DNA from: Tepidimonas charontis
GTDB lineage: Bacteria > Pseudomonadota > Gammaproteobacteria > Burkholderiales > Burkholderiaceae_C
Length of the DNA stretch: 64,000 bases
Direction of reading: 5' to 3'
NCBI RefSeq assembly: GCF_007556685.1
Contig: NZ_VJON01000002.1
Coordinates: 97,994-161,993, forward strand
Under the pieces are notes generated by a model. It did not search any database. It was given only the letters and a program-made list of their open reading frames with translations, and was not told the DNA's origin. This document shows positions 44,120-53,875 of this stretch, in pieces; the stretch's first letter is position 1; every line of letters begins with the position of its first letter. A program made the position numbers and the translations under genes.

Positions 44120-45282
44120 ACGCACACGCCGCTGCTGCCCACCAGCAGGGTGCGCGAATGCGTATCCTGCACTTCGCCACCGCCGGATTCTCGGGCGCCA
44201 CGCAGGTTGCCATCGATTTGTGCGGAGACGACGCCGAGCAGCAAACGCTGCTGGTATTGCGGCGGCGCCCCAACACGCCGCGCGCCCGCATTGCCGAGCT
44301 GCGCGCGCGTGGCCTAGCGGTCGAACTGGTACCCCGCCATCCCCACTGGTTAACGATTTGGCGCCTGTGGCGCATTTGCCGCAGGTGGCGCCCCGATATT
44401 CTGGTTGCACACGGTTTCAGTGACCACCTTTGGGGTCGCTACGCGGGCTTGCTAGCGGGAGTGCCGCACCTCGTACAGGTCGAGCACAACGTGCGCGAGC
44501 GCTATGGCTGGTGGCGACTGCAACAGTCACGCTGGTTGGGGCGCTACACCGACGCTCTGGTCGGGGTTTCCGACGCCGTGCGCGCAGCGCTCTTGCGCCA
44601 GGGACACCCAGCGTCGCGTTGCCTCACCATCCACAACGGCATCGACCTGTCTCGCTGGCCATCGGGGCCGCCCTGGGAAATGCGCGAGTCTGCCGTCGTG
44701 ATGGCGGCACGCTTTGCACGGCAAAAAGATCACGAGACCGCCATCCGCGCCGCACGATTGCTGGTCGATCGGGGCACGCCTTTGGTGTTTTATTTTGCAG
44801 GTGGTGGCAACCGGCGCTGGCGTGTACGGGCCGAGCGCTTGGTCGAGCAGCTCGACGTCTCACGCTGGGTGCGTTTTCTCGGACCTACCCAGGAGCTACC
44901 AGCCCTGTACGGTCGCGTACGTTACTGCCTGCTCAGCTCACACTACGAGGGTCTGCCGCTGGCGCTGGTGGAGGGTATGGCCAGCGGCTGTTGTGCACTC
45001 GGGTCCGACGTCGAGGGGATCGGCGAGGTGATCGCCGACGGGCACACGGGGGTGCTGTTTGCTCATGCCGATGCGCAGGCTCTGGCCGATCGGTTGCACG
45101 ACCTCGTCGCAGACCCGGATCGCGGGCGCCAACTCGCCAGTGCCGGACAACGGCACGTGCGCCAAGCCTTCGGCCGGCAGCGCATGCGCGACCAGTACCG
45201 CGCACTTTTTCGGGCGCTGATTGCCGGCAGCGATCCGCGCCCCGCGGCAGCGGGTGCCACCGATCATCGAGACGGGGCCTGA
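44116..45282 (+). CDS. GT4-family glycosyltransferase
   Basis: A 388-residue GT-B enzyme. N-terminal RILHFATAGFSGATQVAIDL and the C-terminal donor site SSHYEGLPLALVEGMASG with the EX7E pattern, then GIGEVIADGHTGVLF, are GT4 features. Either the ATG in the ATGA overlap or the one 14 codons later (MRILHF) is possible. It probably adds a sugar to LPS core or O-chain. The last 19 bp overlap the convergent GT25 gene. Confidence 0.88.
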   Translation: MNAHAAAAHQQGARMRILHFATAGFSGATQVAIDLCGDDAEQQTLLVLRRRPNTPRARIAELRARGLAVELVPRHPHWLTIWRLWRICRRWRPDILVAHGFSDHLWGRYAGLLAGVPHLVQVEHNVRERYGWWRLQQSRWLGRYTDALVGVSDAVRAALLRQGHPASRCLTIHNGIDLSRWPSGPPWEMRESAVVMAARFARQKDHETAIRAARLLVDRGTPLVFYFAGGGNRRWRVRAERLVEQLDVSRWVRFLGPTQELPALYGRVRYCLLSSHYEGLPLALVEGMASGCCALGSDVEGIGEVIADGHTGVLFAHADAQALADRLHDLVADPDRGRQLASAGQRHVRQAFGRQRMRDQYRALFRALIAGSDPRPAAAGATDHRDGA

Positions 45283-46028
45283 AGCACTTCGGGCCGAGGT
45301 TGGCGCCAGAGATGCCACAGATTGCGCATTGAATAATCGATTTGCGACCACCATCGACACCAGCGCTCACCCCTGGTCCGACGCGGCCGCCCACTGTGCC
45401 AGATGCTGCTGGCTTCGGCGGCAACCCCCGGGATCACCAGCGACGGCAGCACCCCCAACACACGTAAATCGCACTCCCACCAATAGCGCACGTCCACATC
45501 GACTGGGCGCCCGAACGGGCGCCGGTGCTGTAGCAACTTGCGGGCACCGCTGCGGCTCAAGACATAGCCATTGCTCATGCTGGGGACGCGTCGGTAGCGA
45601 ATCAAGTGATGACGTGCAGTCAGCATGCGCTGGCCGACGGCGCGCTCGCTGGGACGACTGTAGAGTTTGATGATGTCCCATCCATCGGGCGGCAACGTCG
45701 AGATCGCCTGCACCACATCGACGAACCCTTCCTGCAAAGTGACGTCATCTTCCAGCACGACCAACGCGGACGCCGCCGATGCCAGCAGATGCTCGCACGC
45801 ACGCAGATGGCTGGCGTAGCAGCCCTTTTCGCCATCGACCAGCGGACGGCAAAATTGCTGCGCATTGAGTGCGGGGCAATAGAGCTGGGCTTGTGCCACC
45901 GAATCGAGATCCGTCCACAGCACGCCTGGCAGCCGCTGGTATGACAACGGCAGGTTCGCCAGCACCGCCTCCATACGCTCGCGGCGCTGCGCGTCCCGAT
46001 CCAGGTTAATATAGACGATGGGCAGCAT
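45264..46028 (-). CDS. GT25-family glycosyltransferase
   Basis: A 254-residue LPS-type glycosyltransferase. IVYINLDRDAQRRERMEAV at the N-terminus, GEKGCYASHLRACEHLL, the VVLEDDVTL metal-binding stretch and NGYVLSRSGARKLL are GT25 hallmarks. No membrane segment. It is convergent with the GT4 gene and belongs to the same surface-polysaccharide block though on the other strand. Confidence 0.9.
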   Translation of the reverse strand: MLPIVYINLDRDAQRRERMEAVLANLPLSYQRLPGVLWTDLDSVAQAQLYCPALNAQQFCRPLVDGEKGCYASHLRACEHLLASAASALVVLEDDVTLQEGFVDVVQAISTLPPDGWDIIKLYSRPSERAVGQRMLTARHHLIRYRRVPSMSNGYVLSRSGARKLLQHRRPFGRPVDVDVRYWWECDLRVLGVLPSLVIPGVAAEASSIWHSGRPRRTRGERWCRWWSQIDYSMRNLWHLWRQPRPEVLQAPSR

Positions 46029-46045
46029 GGAGGACGCGGCTTACC

Positions 46046-46537
46046 TCACGATACGATATAAGCCGCCGCCCCCGACGCCAGCAACTTGCCGTCGGTGCCC
46101 AGAAAGGCCATGCGGGTACTGGCCACGCGCGAGCCCAAGCGCAGCACTTCGGCTTCCAGGTCGAAGGCCTCGCCAATCCCGGGGCGCAGGTAGTCGATGC
46201 GCAAGTCGATGGTACCCAGCTTGGCGAAGCGCTGCAGGCGCTGCAGCGGCGGCTCGTCTAGGTGGCGCGCGCCGATGGCGGCCATCACCGCCAGCCCGCC
46301 CATCGCATCCAATGCCGCGCTGATGACCCCGCCGTGGATGCGGTTGTAGGCAAAATGTCCCACCAGCTCCGGGCGCATCGAGATGTGTCCGCGTACCCGC
46401 TCGGCGGCGATATCGGTCACGCGCAAGCCCAGCACCCGGTTGAAGACGATCTTTTCCTCGAAAATCTGACGCACGCCCTGCACGAATTCGGGTTCGAAGA
46501 CCACCGGTTGTGCGGGCGGGTGAATGAGGCGTGTCAT
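46046..46537 (-). CDS. Hotdog-fold acyl-CoA thioesterase (PaaI/YigI type)
   Basis: A 163-residue single-hotdog protein. ISMRPELVGHFAYNRIHGGV and ISAALDAMGGLAVMAA form the catalytic helix region, and DLRIDYLRPGIGEAFDLEAE the second half. It should hydrolyse acyl-CoA esters in the cytoplasm. The ATG reading MTRLIHPP is used. It follows the enoyl-CoA hydratase by 19 bp, tying it to fatty-acid degradation. Confidence 0.9.
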   Translation of the reverse strand: MTRLIHPPAQPVVFEPEFVQGVRQIFEEKIVFNRVLGLRVTDIAAERVRGHISMRPELVGHFAYNRIHGGVISAALDAMGGLAVMAAIGARHLDEPPLQRLQRFAKLGTIDLRIDYLRPGIGEAFDLEAEVLRLGSRVASTRMAFLGTDGKLLASGAAAYIVS

Positions 46538-46556
46538 GCCGGCGGCCCCTGCTGCG

Positions 46557-47321
46557 TCACAGACGACTGAAATCGGGTGTGCGCTTTTCCAGGAACGCCG
46601 AAAACGCCTCTTTGGCGGCCGGCTCGCGCAGCATGCGGCCAAAAATGGCGCCTTCTTCGGCCATACGTTGCAGCACGGTTTCTTGCTGTGCCCCCTTCAT
46701 CAGGCGCTTGGTCTCGACCAGCGATGTCAGAGGCTTGGCCGCCAGCTTGCGCGCCACTTGCTGCGTGTATGCATTGACCTCGGCGGGCGGCAATATCTTG
46801 TTGACCAGCCCCACCTCCAACGCGGCGTCGGCGTAGATCGGCTCACCCAGCAGCAGGGCCTCGGCGGCGCGGTGGTAGCCGAACATTTGCGGCGCGATCA
46901 GGCTCGATGCCCCTTCGGCACATAGCCCGAGGTTGACGAACGGCATCGAAAACGCCGCGTTGTCACCTGCATAGACCAGATCACAGTGAAACAGAAGCGT
47001 GGTGCCGATACCCACCGCCGGGCCGCATACCGCCGCCACCAGGGGCTTCGGGAAGGTGGCAATGGCGCGCAGGAATTGAAATACTGGGCTGTCCAGTCCT
47101 GTTGGCGGCTGCTGCAAAAACTCTTCGATGTCGTTGCCAGCGCAGAACATCGCCTCCTGCCCCTGGATGACCGCGACTCGTACCGCGGCATCGTCAGCGG
47201 CACGAACCAGCGCAGCGGCGAGCTGGGCGTACATCGCCGCCGTGAGCGCATTTTTGCGCTGGGGGCGGTTGAAGGTGAGCGTCAGCACGCCCGCTTCGGT
47301 GTGTTCGAGGATGTCAGACAT
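46557..47321 (-). CDS. Enoyl-CoA hydratase/isomerase
   Basis: A 254-residue crotonase-fold enzyme. TFNRPQRKNALTAAMY at the N-terminus, the oxyanion-hole strand GQEAMFCAGNDIEEF and CGPAVGIGTTLLFHCDLVYA are present. The glutamate used by classical hydratases is replaced in the FVNLGLCAEGAS loop region by an arrangement more like 1,2-isomerases, so exact chemistry is uncertain. It is separated from fadA by about 390 bp without a gene. Confidence 0.88.
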   Translation of the reverse strand: MSDILEHTEAGVLTLTFNRPQRKNALTAAMYAQLAAALVRAADDAAVRVAVIQGQEAMFCAGNDIEEFLQQPPTGLDSPVFQFLRAIATFPKPLVAAVCGPAVGIGTTLLFHCDLVYAGDNAAFSMPFVNLGLCAEGASSLIAPQMFGYHRAAEALLLGEPIYADAALEVGLVNKILPPAEVNAYTQQVARKLAAKPLTSLVETKRLMKGAQQETVLQRMAEEGAIFGRMLREPAAKEAFSAFLEKRTPDFSRL

Positions 47322-47708
47322 GGGGGACGTTTGGCCGTGATGGCGATGATTATGACGAAAGTTTTTGACCGGGAGACGCAGGCCGCCGCGACGAGCACGG
47401 GGTAGCGCGCGTGGGCTTCACAGATGGATCCGCGCTTGCACGGTTGGCGTCGCGGGCATTCTCCGCACGTGTATCCTCTGGCTGCCGGAGCCCTGCCGAG
47501 CAGGGGCGGCGACGACACGCCGCGCGCCACGCGCGCGGCCGCACGCTTTCACTGCTGCGGCGTTCGCGCAGGCCAACCCCATCCCTCCGCGCGGTCACAG
47601 TCGACAGCCAGACCGCACCACCGGTCCCGAACGGGCTCTGCAGACCGCCGGGAGCGGGCGTGCCAACGGGTCGACGAGACGCATCGCCGCGACCGGCGGG
47701 ATCGAGCC
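47322..47708. other. Gap between fadA and the enoyl-CoA hydratase gene
   Basis: No frame with protein-like content or a ribosome-binding site was found on either strand. No T-tract terminator is visible after fadA. It could hold a promoter for the hydratase-thioesterase pair, but I see no clear boxes. Confidence 0.5.
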
Positions 47709-48944
47709 TCAGACCCGCTCGAAAATGCCCGCTGCGCCCTGCCCCATGCCCACACACATTGTGACCATACCATAGCGCAGCTGGTGGCGACGCAGCGCAT
47801 GCACCACGGTGGCCGACCGAATCGCCCCCGTTGCACCCAGCGGGTGCCCCAGCGCGATCGCACCGCCCATTGGATTGACCTTGGCCGGATCGAGCCCCAG
47901 CTGGTTGATCACCGCCAGCGACTGCGCGGCAAACGCCTCGTTGAGCTCGATCCAGTCCAGATCGTCTTGCTTTAGCCCCGCCGCGCGCAAGGCAGCGGGG
48001 ATGGCCTCGATGGGGCCGATGCCCATGATGTGCGGCGGCACCCCGCGCGAGGCGTAGCTGACGAAGCGCGCCAGCGGCTGCAAGCCAAAGCGCTGAATGG
48101 CCGCCTCGCTGGCCAGAATGAGAGCGCCGGCACCGTCGGACGTCTGTGAGCTGTTGCCGGCCGTCACCGTTCCCAGTCCGGTGGCGCTCAAATCGGCGCG
48201 CCGCGGCGTGGCAAACACCGGTTTGAGCTTGCCCAGCGCTTCCAGGCTGGTGTCGGCGCGCGGCCCTTCGTCCAGCTCGACGGTGCGGCTGTCCACGCGT
48301 ACCTGGCCGCTGTCGAGGTCGAGTGTGCGGCTGTGCACCGTCACCGGCGTGATTTCGTCCTTGAATTCCCCGGCTTGCTGCGCACGGATGGCGCGCTGGT
48401 GTGACTGCAGGGCAAAGGCATCCTGTGCTTCGCGCGTGACCTTCCACTGCTGTGCCACCTTCTCGGCCGTCAGGCCCATGCCGTAGGCGATGCCGTAGTC
48501 ATCGACGTTGTCGGTATTGGCAAAGATGGCGGGCGACAGGCTCGGCGAGTTACCCATCATCGGCACCATGCTCATGCTCTCCACGCCGGCGGCGATCATC
48601 ACGTCGGCTTCGCCGACGCGGATGCGATCGGCCGCCATCTGCACCGCCGACAAGCCTGAGGCGCAGAAGCGGTTGACGGTGATGCCACCGACGCTCTTGG
48701 GCAAACCGGCCAGCACGGCGCCGACGCGCGCGACGTTGAGGCCCTGCTGCGCCTCGGGAATGGCACAGCCGCAAATCACGTCTTCGATGGCGGCGGGGTC
48801 GAGTCCCGGCACTTGCGCCACCGCCGCGCGCAGCACGTGCGCCAGCAAATCGTCGGGCCGGGTCTGGCGAAAGTAGCCCTTGTGCGACTTGCCGATGGGC
48901 GTGCGGGTGGCCGCGACGATGTAGGCATCTCTGAGGTGTTTCAT
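47709..48944 (-). CDS. fadA: Acetyl-CoA acyltransferase (thiolase)
   Basis: A 411-residue thiolase for the final step of beta-oxidation. Nucleophile Cys94 in NRFCASGLSAVQMAAD, the GHPLGATGA loop with the catalytic His, and the second Cys in MCVGMGQGAAG are all present. It follows the multifunctional dehydrogenase/hydratase gene by 23 bp on the same strand. I use the ATG reading MKHLRDAY. Confidence 0.96.
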   Translation of the reverse strand: MKHLRDAYIVAATRTPIGKSHKGYFRQTRPDDLLAHVLRAAVAQVPGLDPAAIEDVICGCAIPEAQQGLNVARVGAVLAGLPKSVGGITVNRFCASGLSAVQMAADRIRVGEADVMIAAGVESMSMVPMMGNSPSLSPAIFANTDNVDDYGIAYGMGLTAEKVAQQWKVTREAQDAFALQSHQRAIRAQQAGEFKDEITPVTVHSRTLDLDSGQVRVDSRTVELDEGPRADTSLEALGKLKPVFATPRRADLSATGLGTVTAGNSSQTSDGAGALILASEAAIQRFGLQPLARFVSYASRGVPPHIMGIGPIEAIPAALRAAGLKQDDLDWIELNEAFAAQSLAVINQLGLDPAKVNPMGGAIALGHPLGATGAIRSATVVHALRRHQLRYGMVTMCVGMGQGAAGIFERV

Positions 48945-48967
48945 GTCGGGTATCTCCGCATCGGTTC

Positions 48968-51394
48968 TCAGTTGCGCAGCGGCTTGCCGCTGTTGAGCAG
49001 GGCCATGATGCGCTCCTGCGTCTTGGGTTGGGTGATGAGGGCGCAAAACGCCTCGCGCTCGAGCTGCATCAAATATTCCTCGCTGACCAGCGTACCCGGC
49101 TCGACGTCGCCGCCGGTGACGACATGGGCGATACGCTGGGCGATGTGGAAGTCGTAGGCGGTGATGAAGCCGCCGTCGCGCATATTGACCAGCGAGCCAA
49201 GGATGGTGGCCTTGCCGCTGCGCCCCGCCACCGGAAAGGGGCGCTTGAGCGGCGGGCGGTAGCCGGCTTCGCGCATCGCCTGCGCGGTGCGGATGGCCAC
49301 GTACAACAGCTCATCGCGGTGCGGCACGATGATGTCGCTGTCCAGCAGATAGCCCAGCTTGCGGCTTTCCAGCGCGCTGGTGCCCACCGTGGCCATCGCC
49401 GCCGCCTTGAAGCCTTCGGTCAAGAAGGGCAGCAGATCGACGTCGGCGCTGCCCCCGCCCGCGCGCAAACGGGCGTTTTCCGCGGCGCGGCGCGCGATGT
49501 AGGTCAGACCACCTGCGCCCGGAATCAGGCCCACGCCCACTTCCACCAAGCCGATGTAGCTCTCCATGTGCGCGACGCGACGCGCGCAATGCACCGCCAG
49601 CTCGCAGCCGCCACCCAAGGCCATGCCGCGCACCGCGGCCACCGTGGGCACCTGGGCGTAGCGCAGGCGCAACATCACGCGCTGCATCTCCGCCTCCACC
49701 GACTCGATGGCTTGTACCCCCATGGCGGCAAAGGCGGGCAACGTCGCTTGTAAATCGGCGCCCACCGAAAACGGCTCCTCACCCGACCACACCACCAGCC
49801 CCGCAAAGCGCGCCTCGGCCTCCTGCACTGCGCGGTCGAGCCCCTCGACCACCGCCGGGCTGATGGCGTGCATCTTGGTCTTGAGGCTGGCAATCAGCAC
49901 ATCGTCCAGCCCTGGGCGCGTCAGCGTCCACAGGCGAATGGCGTCGTCTTCATAGACGGTGGTGCCGTCGGTGCGCCAGTCGGGGCCGGCCTCCCCGAGT
50001 ACGCGCTCACGGTAGAGCTGGCGGCCATGCACCGGCAGCGTGCGCGGCGGCTCGAACCGCCCACTGGCTGGGTTCCACGATCCCTCGGGCTGATGCACAC
50101 CGCCGCGCTCGGCCACCGGGCCTTCGAACACCCAGGCCGGCAGCGGTGTTTTGCACAGAGCGCGGCCAGCGTCGATGTCCTCTTGCACCATACGCGCCAC
50201 CTCCAGCCAACCGGCCTCTTGCCACAGCTCGAAAGGTCCTTGCTGCATGCCAAAACCCCAGCGCATGGCCTGGTCCACATCGCGCGCCGTCTCGGCAATC
50301 GACTGCAGGTGCAGCGCGGCGTAGTGAAAACCGTTGCGCAAGATGGCCCACAAAAACTGCCCTTGAGGCCCTTCGGCGTTGCGCAGCAGCCGCAGGCGCT
50401 CGGGCGCCGGTTTTTTCAGCATGCGGCCATAAACCTCGTCGGCCTTTTGCCCCGCGGGCACGTAGTCGCCGCGGGCCAGGTCGAAGCGCAGCACGTCGCG
50501 CCCCACCTTTTTGTAGAAACCCGCCTTGGTTTTTTGCCCCAGGTGCCCTTTGTCGAGCAGGGCTTGCAGCACGGCTGGGGTGGCAAAGCTGTCATAGAAT
50601 GGGTCCGTCTCGGGCGAGAGCTGGGTCTGCATCGTGCGGATGACGTGCGCCAGCGTATCCAACCCCACCACGTCGGCAGTGCGGAACGTGCCACTGGAGG
50701 CGCGCCCCAGGCGCTTGCCGGTCAGGTCATCGACCACATCGAAGCTCAGCCCGTAGCGCTCGGCTTCGCGCATGGTCGACAGCATCCCCGCAATGCCGAT
50801 GCGGTTGGCGATGAAGTTGGGCGTGTCCTTGGCGCGGACCACGTTCTTGCCCAGCGTGGTGGTACAAAACGCCTCCAGGGTGTCGAGTACATCGGCGCGC
50901 GTGACGGGGGTGGCAATCAGCTCCACCAGCGGCATGTAGCGCGGCGGGTTGAAGAAGTGGATGCCGCAGAAGCGCGACCGCAGCGCCTCGGGCAGCGGCT
51001 CGGCCAGTTGGCCAATCGACAGCCCCGAGGTGTTGGACGCCAGGATGGCACCCTCGGCCAAGTACGGTGCAATGCGCGCGTACAGCGCGTGCTTCCAGTC
51101 CATGCGCTCAGCAATGGCCTCGATGACCAGGTCGCACTCGCGCAGCCACTCCAAGTGTTCGTCGTAGTTGGCGGGCCGGATCAGATCGGCTTCCTCGGCC
51201 ACGCCCAGCGGACTGGGTTTGAGCTTTTTCAGGTTGGCAATCGCCTGGCGCGCAATCGCACTCTTGTCGGCGCCGTCTTTGGCCAGGTCGAACAGCACCA
51301 CGGGCACGCGAACGTTGATCAGGTGCGCGGCGATTTGCGCACCCATGACGCCCGCGCCCAGCACGGCGACGCGTTGAATGGTGAATCGGGACAT
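48968..51394 (-). CDS. 3-Hydroxyacyl-CoA dehydrogenase/enoyl-CoA hydratase (FadN/FadB-like)
   Basis: An 808-residue two-activity protein. The NAD-binding dehydrogenase comes first (VAVLGAGVMGAQIAAHL at residue 9, then SNTSGLSIGQLAE and CGIHFFNPPRYM), with a 3HCDH C-terminal domain (about 190-390). The crotonase domain is C-terminal (VWSGEEPFSVGADLQ, VRGMALGGGCELAVHC, VGVGLIPGAGGLTYI). This order is that of FadN-type proteins and the reverse of E. coli FadB, so the fadB name is not used. Confidence 0.94.
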   Translation of the reverse strand: MSRFTIQRVAVLGAGVMGAQIAAHLINVRVPVVLFDLAKDGADKSAIARQAIANLKKLKPSPLGVAEEADLIRPANYDEHLEWLRECDLVIEAIAERMDWKHALYARIAPYLAEGAILASNTSGLSIGQLAEPLPEALRSRFCGIHFFNPPRYMPLVELIATPVTRADVLDTLEAFCTTTLGKNVVRAKDTPNFIANRIGIAGMLSTMREAERYGLSFDVVDDLTGKRLGRASSGTFRTADVVGLDTLAHVIRTMQTQLSPETDPFYDSFATPAVLQALLDKGHLGQKTKAGFYKKVGRDVLRFDLARGDYVPAGQKADEVYGRMLKKPAPERLRLLRNAEGPQGQFLWAILRNGFHYAALHLQSIAETARDVDQAMRWGFGMQQGPFELWQEAGWLEVARMVQEDIDAGRALCKTPLPAWVFEGPVAERGGVHQPEGSWNPASGRFEPPRTLPVHGRQLYRERVLGEAGPDWRTDGTTVYEDDAIRLWTLTRPGLDDVLIASLKTKMHAISPAVVEGLDRAVQEAEARFAGLVVWSGEEPFSVGADLQATLPAFAAMGVQAIESVEAEMQRVMLRLRYAQVPTVAAVRGMALGGGCELAVHCARRVAHMESYIGLVEVGVGLIPGAGGLTYIARRAAENARLRAGGGSADVDLLPFLTEGFKAAAMATVGTSALESRKLGYLLDSDIIVPHRDELLYVAIRTAQAMREAGYRPPLKRPFPVAGRSGKATILGSLVNMRDGGFITAYDFHIAQRIAHVVTGGDVEPGTLVSEEYLMQLEREAFCALITQPKTQERIMALLNSGKPLRN

Positions 51395-51455
51395 GGGTAT
51401 GAATCCTTGGTGGAATGCAAGAGGCCACCTGTCGGCGCCTCTTGCGCGGGGCGCG

Positions 51456-51926
51456 TCAGGGCACGCGCACCCAGGTTTGAGTTCGACCGATGAACAGCAC
51501 CGAGCCGCGGACCTCCAGCTTGGCCCCGCTTTCCACCGGCGTCAGGCGCAGCGTGTAGGTTTTGCCGCTTTCCGGGTCGAGGATGGTGCCGCCTTCCCAC
51601 ACCGCCTTGCCCGGCACCTGGCGCGCTCCGCGGATGATCTCCAGCCCAATCAGGGGCTGGTCCTTGCGGTCGTCGGTACAAGCGGTGCAACGGCGGTTCG
51701 GGTCGGCGCCCTTGCGCAACAGTTTTTCGATGCGGCCGGTGAGCACGCCTTCCTTCTCGGTGATCACCACCTCGCTCTTGACCTCCTTGGTCTCGTCATC
51801 GATGGTGTGCCAGCGGCCCACCGGGGTCATTTGCGCCCACGCCGGCGCAACGGCGCCTGCGGCCACGCACAGCGCCAGGACGGCGCGGCGTAGCGCCGAC
51901 GGCATGGGATGGCGGGTATGTCTCAT
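51456..51926 (-). CDS. DUF2147 periplasmic protein
   Basis: A 156-residue protein with a signal peptide (LALCVAAGAVAPAWA, cleavage before QMTPVG). The mature part is a DUF2147 domain: GRWHTIDDETKEVKSEVVI, then a CTACTD pair of cysteines and PLIGLEIIRG, GGTILDPESGKTY. AGAGGAG lies nine bases before the ATG reading MRHTRH. Function unknown. It sits inside the beta-oxidation operon between the acyl-CoA dehydrogenase and FadN-like genes. Confidence 0.9.
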   Translation of the reverse strand: MRHTRHPMPSALRRAVLALCVAAGAVAPAWAQMTPVGRWHTIDDETKEVKSEVVITEKEGVLTGRIEKLLRKGADPNRRCTACTDDRKDQPLIGLEIIRGARQVPGKAVWEGGTILDPESGKTYTLRLTPVESGAKLEVRGSVLFIGRTQTWVRVP

Positions 51927-51994
51927 CGATCGTCTCCTCTCTATGAAAAGCAAAGGTCTGCGTCAAACGCTGCGGGCGGCGGGTTGGGCTGTGC

Positions 51995-53791
51995 TCACGC
52001 CAACGCCGCCTCGGTGTCGAGCAACACGGCGCTGCCGGTGCGCGCCAGGCGCATCTGCAGCGTGGCCTCCGGGAACAACTTGGCAAAGTAAAAGCGTGCC
52101 GTCTGCAGCTTGCCGGTGTAGAAGGGGTCGGTGCTGCCGGCAGCGATCGCCTTCAGCGCCACCGAGGCCATGCGGGCGAAGAAGTAGCCAAACACCAGGT
52201 GACCCGCCACGCGCAGGTAGGGCACCGCGGCTGCGCCCGCTTCGTCCGGGTTTTGCAGCGCCTTGAAGCCGATTTCGGTGGTGAACTTGGTCATCTGGTC
52301 CGCCAGCTGCGCCAACGGGTTGATGAATTCGCTCATCTTTTCGTTGACGCCCTCCTCTTCCAACAAGGTCTGCACCAGCTTGCCGAATTTCTTCAGGGTG
52401 GCGCCGTTGTTGCCCAACACCTTGCGCCCCAACAGGTCCAGGCTCTGGATGGTGTTGGTGCCCTCGTAGATCATGTTGATGCGGGCGTCGCGCACGAATT
52501 GCTCCATGCCCCATTCTTTGATGTAGCCGTGGCCACCGAACACCTGCAGGCACTCATTGACGGCGACGAATCCGTTGTCGGTCAAGAACGCCTTGGCGAT
52601 GGGGGTCAGCAGTGCCAGCAGCTCGGCACTGTCCTGGCGCACCCGCTCGTCCGGGTGGTGCAGTTCCTTGTCCAGCAGCAGCGCGCAGTAAATCAGCAGC
52701 GCCCGACCGCCCTCGGCATAGGCTTTGGCGGTCAGCAGCATACGGCGCACGTCCGGATGCACGATAATCGGATCGGCCGGCTTGTCCTTGGCCTTGGGGC
52801 CCGACAGCGCGCGCATCTGCACACGGTCTTTGGCATAGGCCAGCGCGTTTTGGAAGGCCACCTCGGTCAGACCCACCGACTGGTTGCCCACGCCCAGGCG
52901 CGCCGCGTTCATCATCACGAACATGGCCTGCAACCCCTTGTTGGGCTGGCCCACCATGGTGCCGACGGCGCCATCCAGAATCATTTGGCAGGTGGCGTTG
53001 CCGTGAATGCCCATCTTGTGCTCGATGCCGCCGCAGTAGATGGCGTTGCGCTCACCCAGGCTGCCGTCCGGGTTGACCTTGAACTTGGGCACGACGAACA
53101 GGCTGATACCCTTGGTGCCGGCCGGCGCATCGGGCAGGCGCGCCAGCACCAGGTGGACGATGTTTTCCGCCAGATCGTGTTCACCGGCGGAGATGAAGAT
53201 CTTTTGCCCAGTGAGCTTGTAGGTGCCATCGGGCTGCGGCTCGGCCTTGGTGCGCAGCAGACCCAGGTCGGTACCGCAATGCGGCTCGGTCAGGCACATG
53301 GTGCCGGTCCACTCGCCGCTGGTCAGCTTGGGCAAGTACAGGCGCTTTTGCTCCTCGGTGCCGTGGGCGTGCAGGCATTCGTAGGCGCCGTGGCTCAGGC
53401 CCGGGTACATGGTCCAGGCCTGGTTGGCGCTGTTGAGCATCTCATAAATTGCCTGGTTGACCACGAACGGCAAGCCCTGGCCACCGTGCTGCGGGTCGCA
53501 GCTCAGCGCGGGCCAGCCGCCTTGCACATACTGTTGGTAGGCCGCCTTGAAGCCGCTTGGGGTGGTCACGCTGTGGGTGCTTTTGTCGAGCGTGCAACCC
53601 TCCGTATCACCCGAGATGTTGAGCGGAAAAATCACCTCGGCAGCGAATTTGCCGCCCTCTTGCAGCACGGCGTTGATGGTGTCGGCATCCACGTCGGCGT
53701 GTGGCGGGCACACCTTCAATTCATCGACGACGTTGAGGACCTCATGCAGCACGAATTGCATGTCGCGCAGAGGAGGGGTGTATCGGGGCAT
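51995..53791 (-). CDS. Acyl-CoA dehydrogenase (large, DmdC-type)
   Basis: A 598-residue FAD enzyme. It has the standard three ACAD domains (TGTMCLTEPHCGTDLG, YKLTGQKIFISAGEHD, and a C-terminal helical domain with VFGGHGYIKEWGMEQFVRD) plus an extra N-terminal segment (about 1-60) and a C-terminal extension, the layout of 3-methylmercaptopropionyl-CoA dehydrogenase-like ACADs. In this operon, medium- or long-chain acyl-CoA is the more likely substrate. It is 84 bp downstream of the TetR gene. Confidence 0.93.
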   Translation of the reverse strand: MPRYTPPLRDMQFVLHEVLNVVDELKVCPPHADVDADTINAVLQEGGKFAAEVIFPLNISGDTEGCTLDKSTHSVTTPSGFKAAYQQYVQGGWPALSCDPQHGGQGLPFVVNQAIYEMLNSANQAWTMYPGLSHGAYECLHAHGTEEQKRLYLPKLTSGEWTGTMCLTEPHCGTDLGLLRTKAEPQPDGTYKLTGQKIFISAGEHDLAENIVHLVLARLPDAPAGTKGISLFVVPKFKVNPDGSLGERNAIYCGGIEHKMGIHGNATCQMILDGAVGTMVGQPNKGLQAMFVMMNAARLGVGNQSVGLTEVAFQNALAYAKDRVQMRALSGPKAKDKPADPIIVHPDVRRMLLTAKAYAEGGRALLIYCALLLDKELHHPDERVRQDSAELLALLTPIAKAFLTDNGFVAVNECLQVFGGHGYIKEWGMEQFVRDARINMIYEGTNTIQSLDLLGRKVLGNNGATLKKFGKLVQTLLEEEGVNEKMSEFINPLAQLADQMTKFTTEIGFKALQNPDEAGAAAVPYLRVAGHLVFGYFFARMASVALKAIAAGSTDPFYTGKLQTARFYFAKLFPEATLQMRLARTGSAVLLDTEAALA

Positions 53792-53875
53792 GGGGGTCTC
53801 CTGAGTTCAGGGTTGGGTGGAAAACGAAAACGCATTCGACGCGTAGCACGGCACAGGCGCCTGCGCTCTGGCGGC

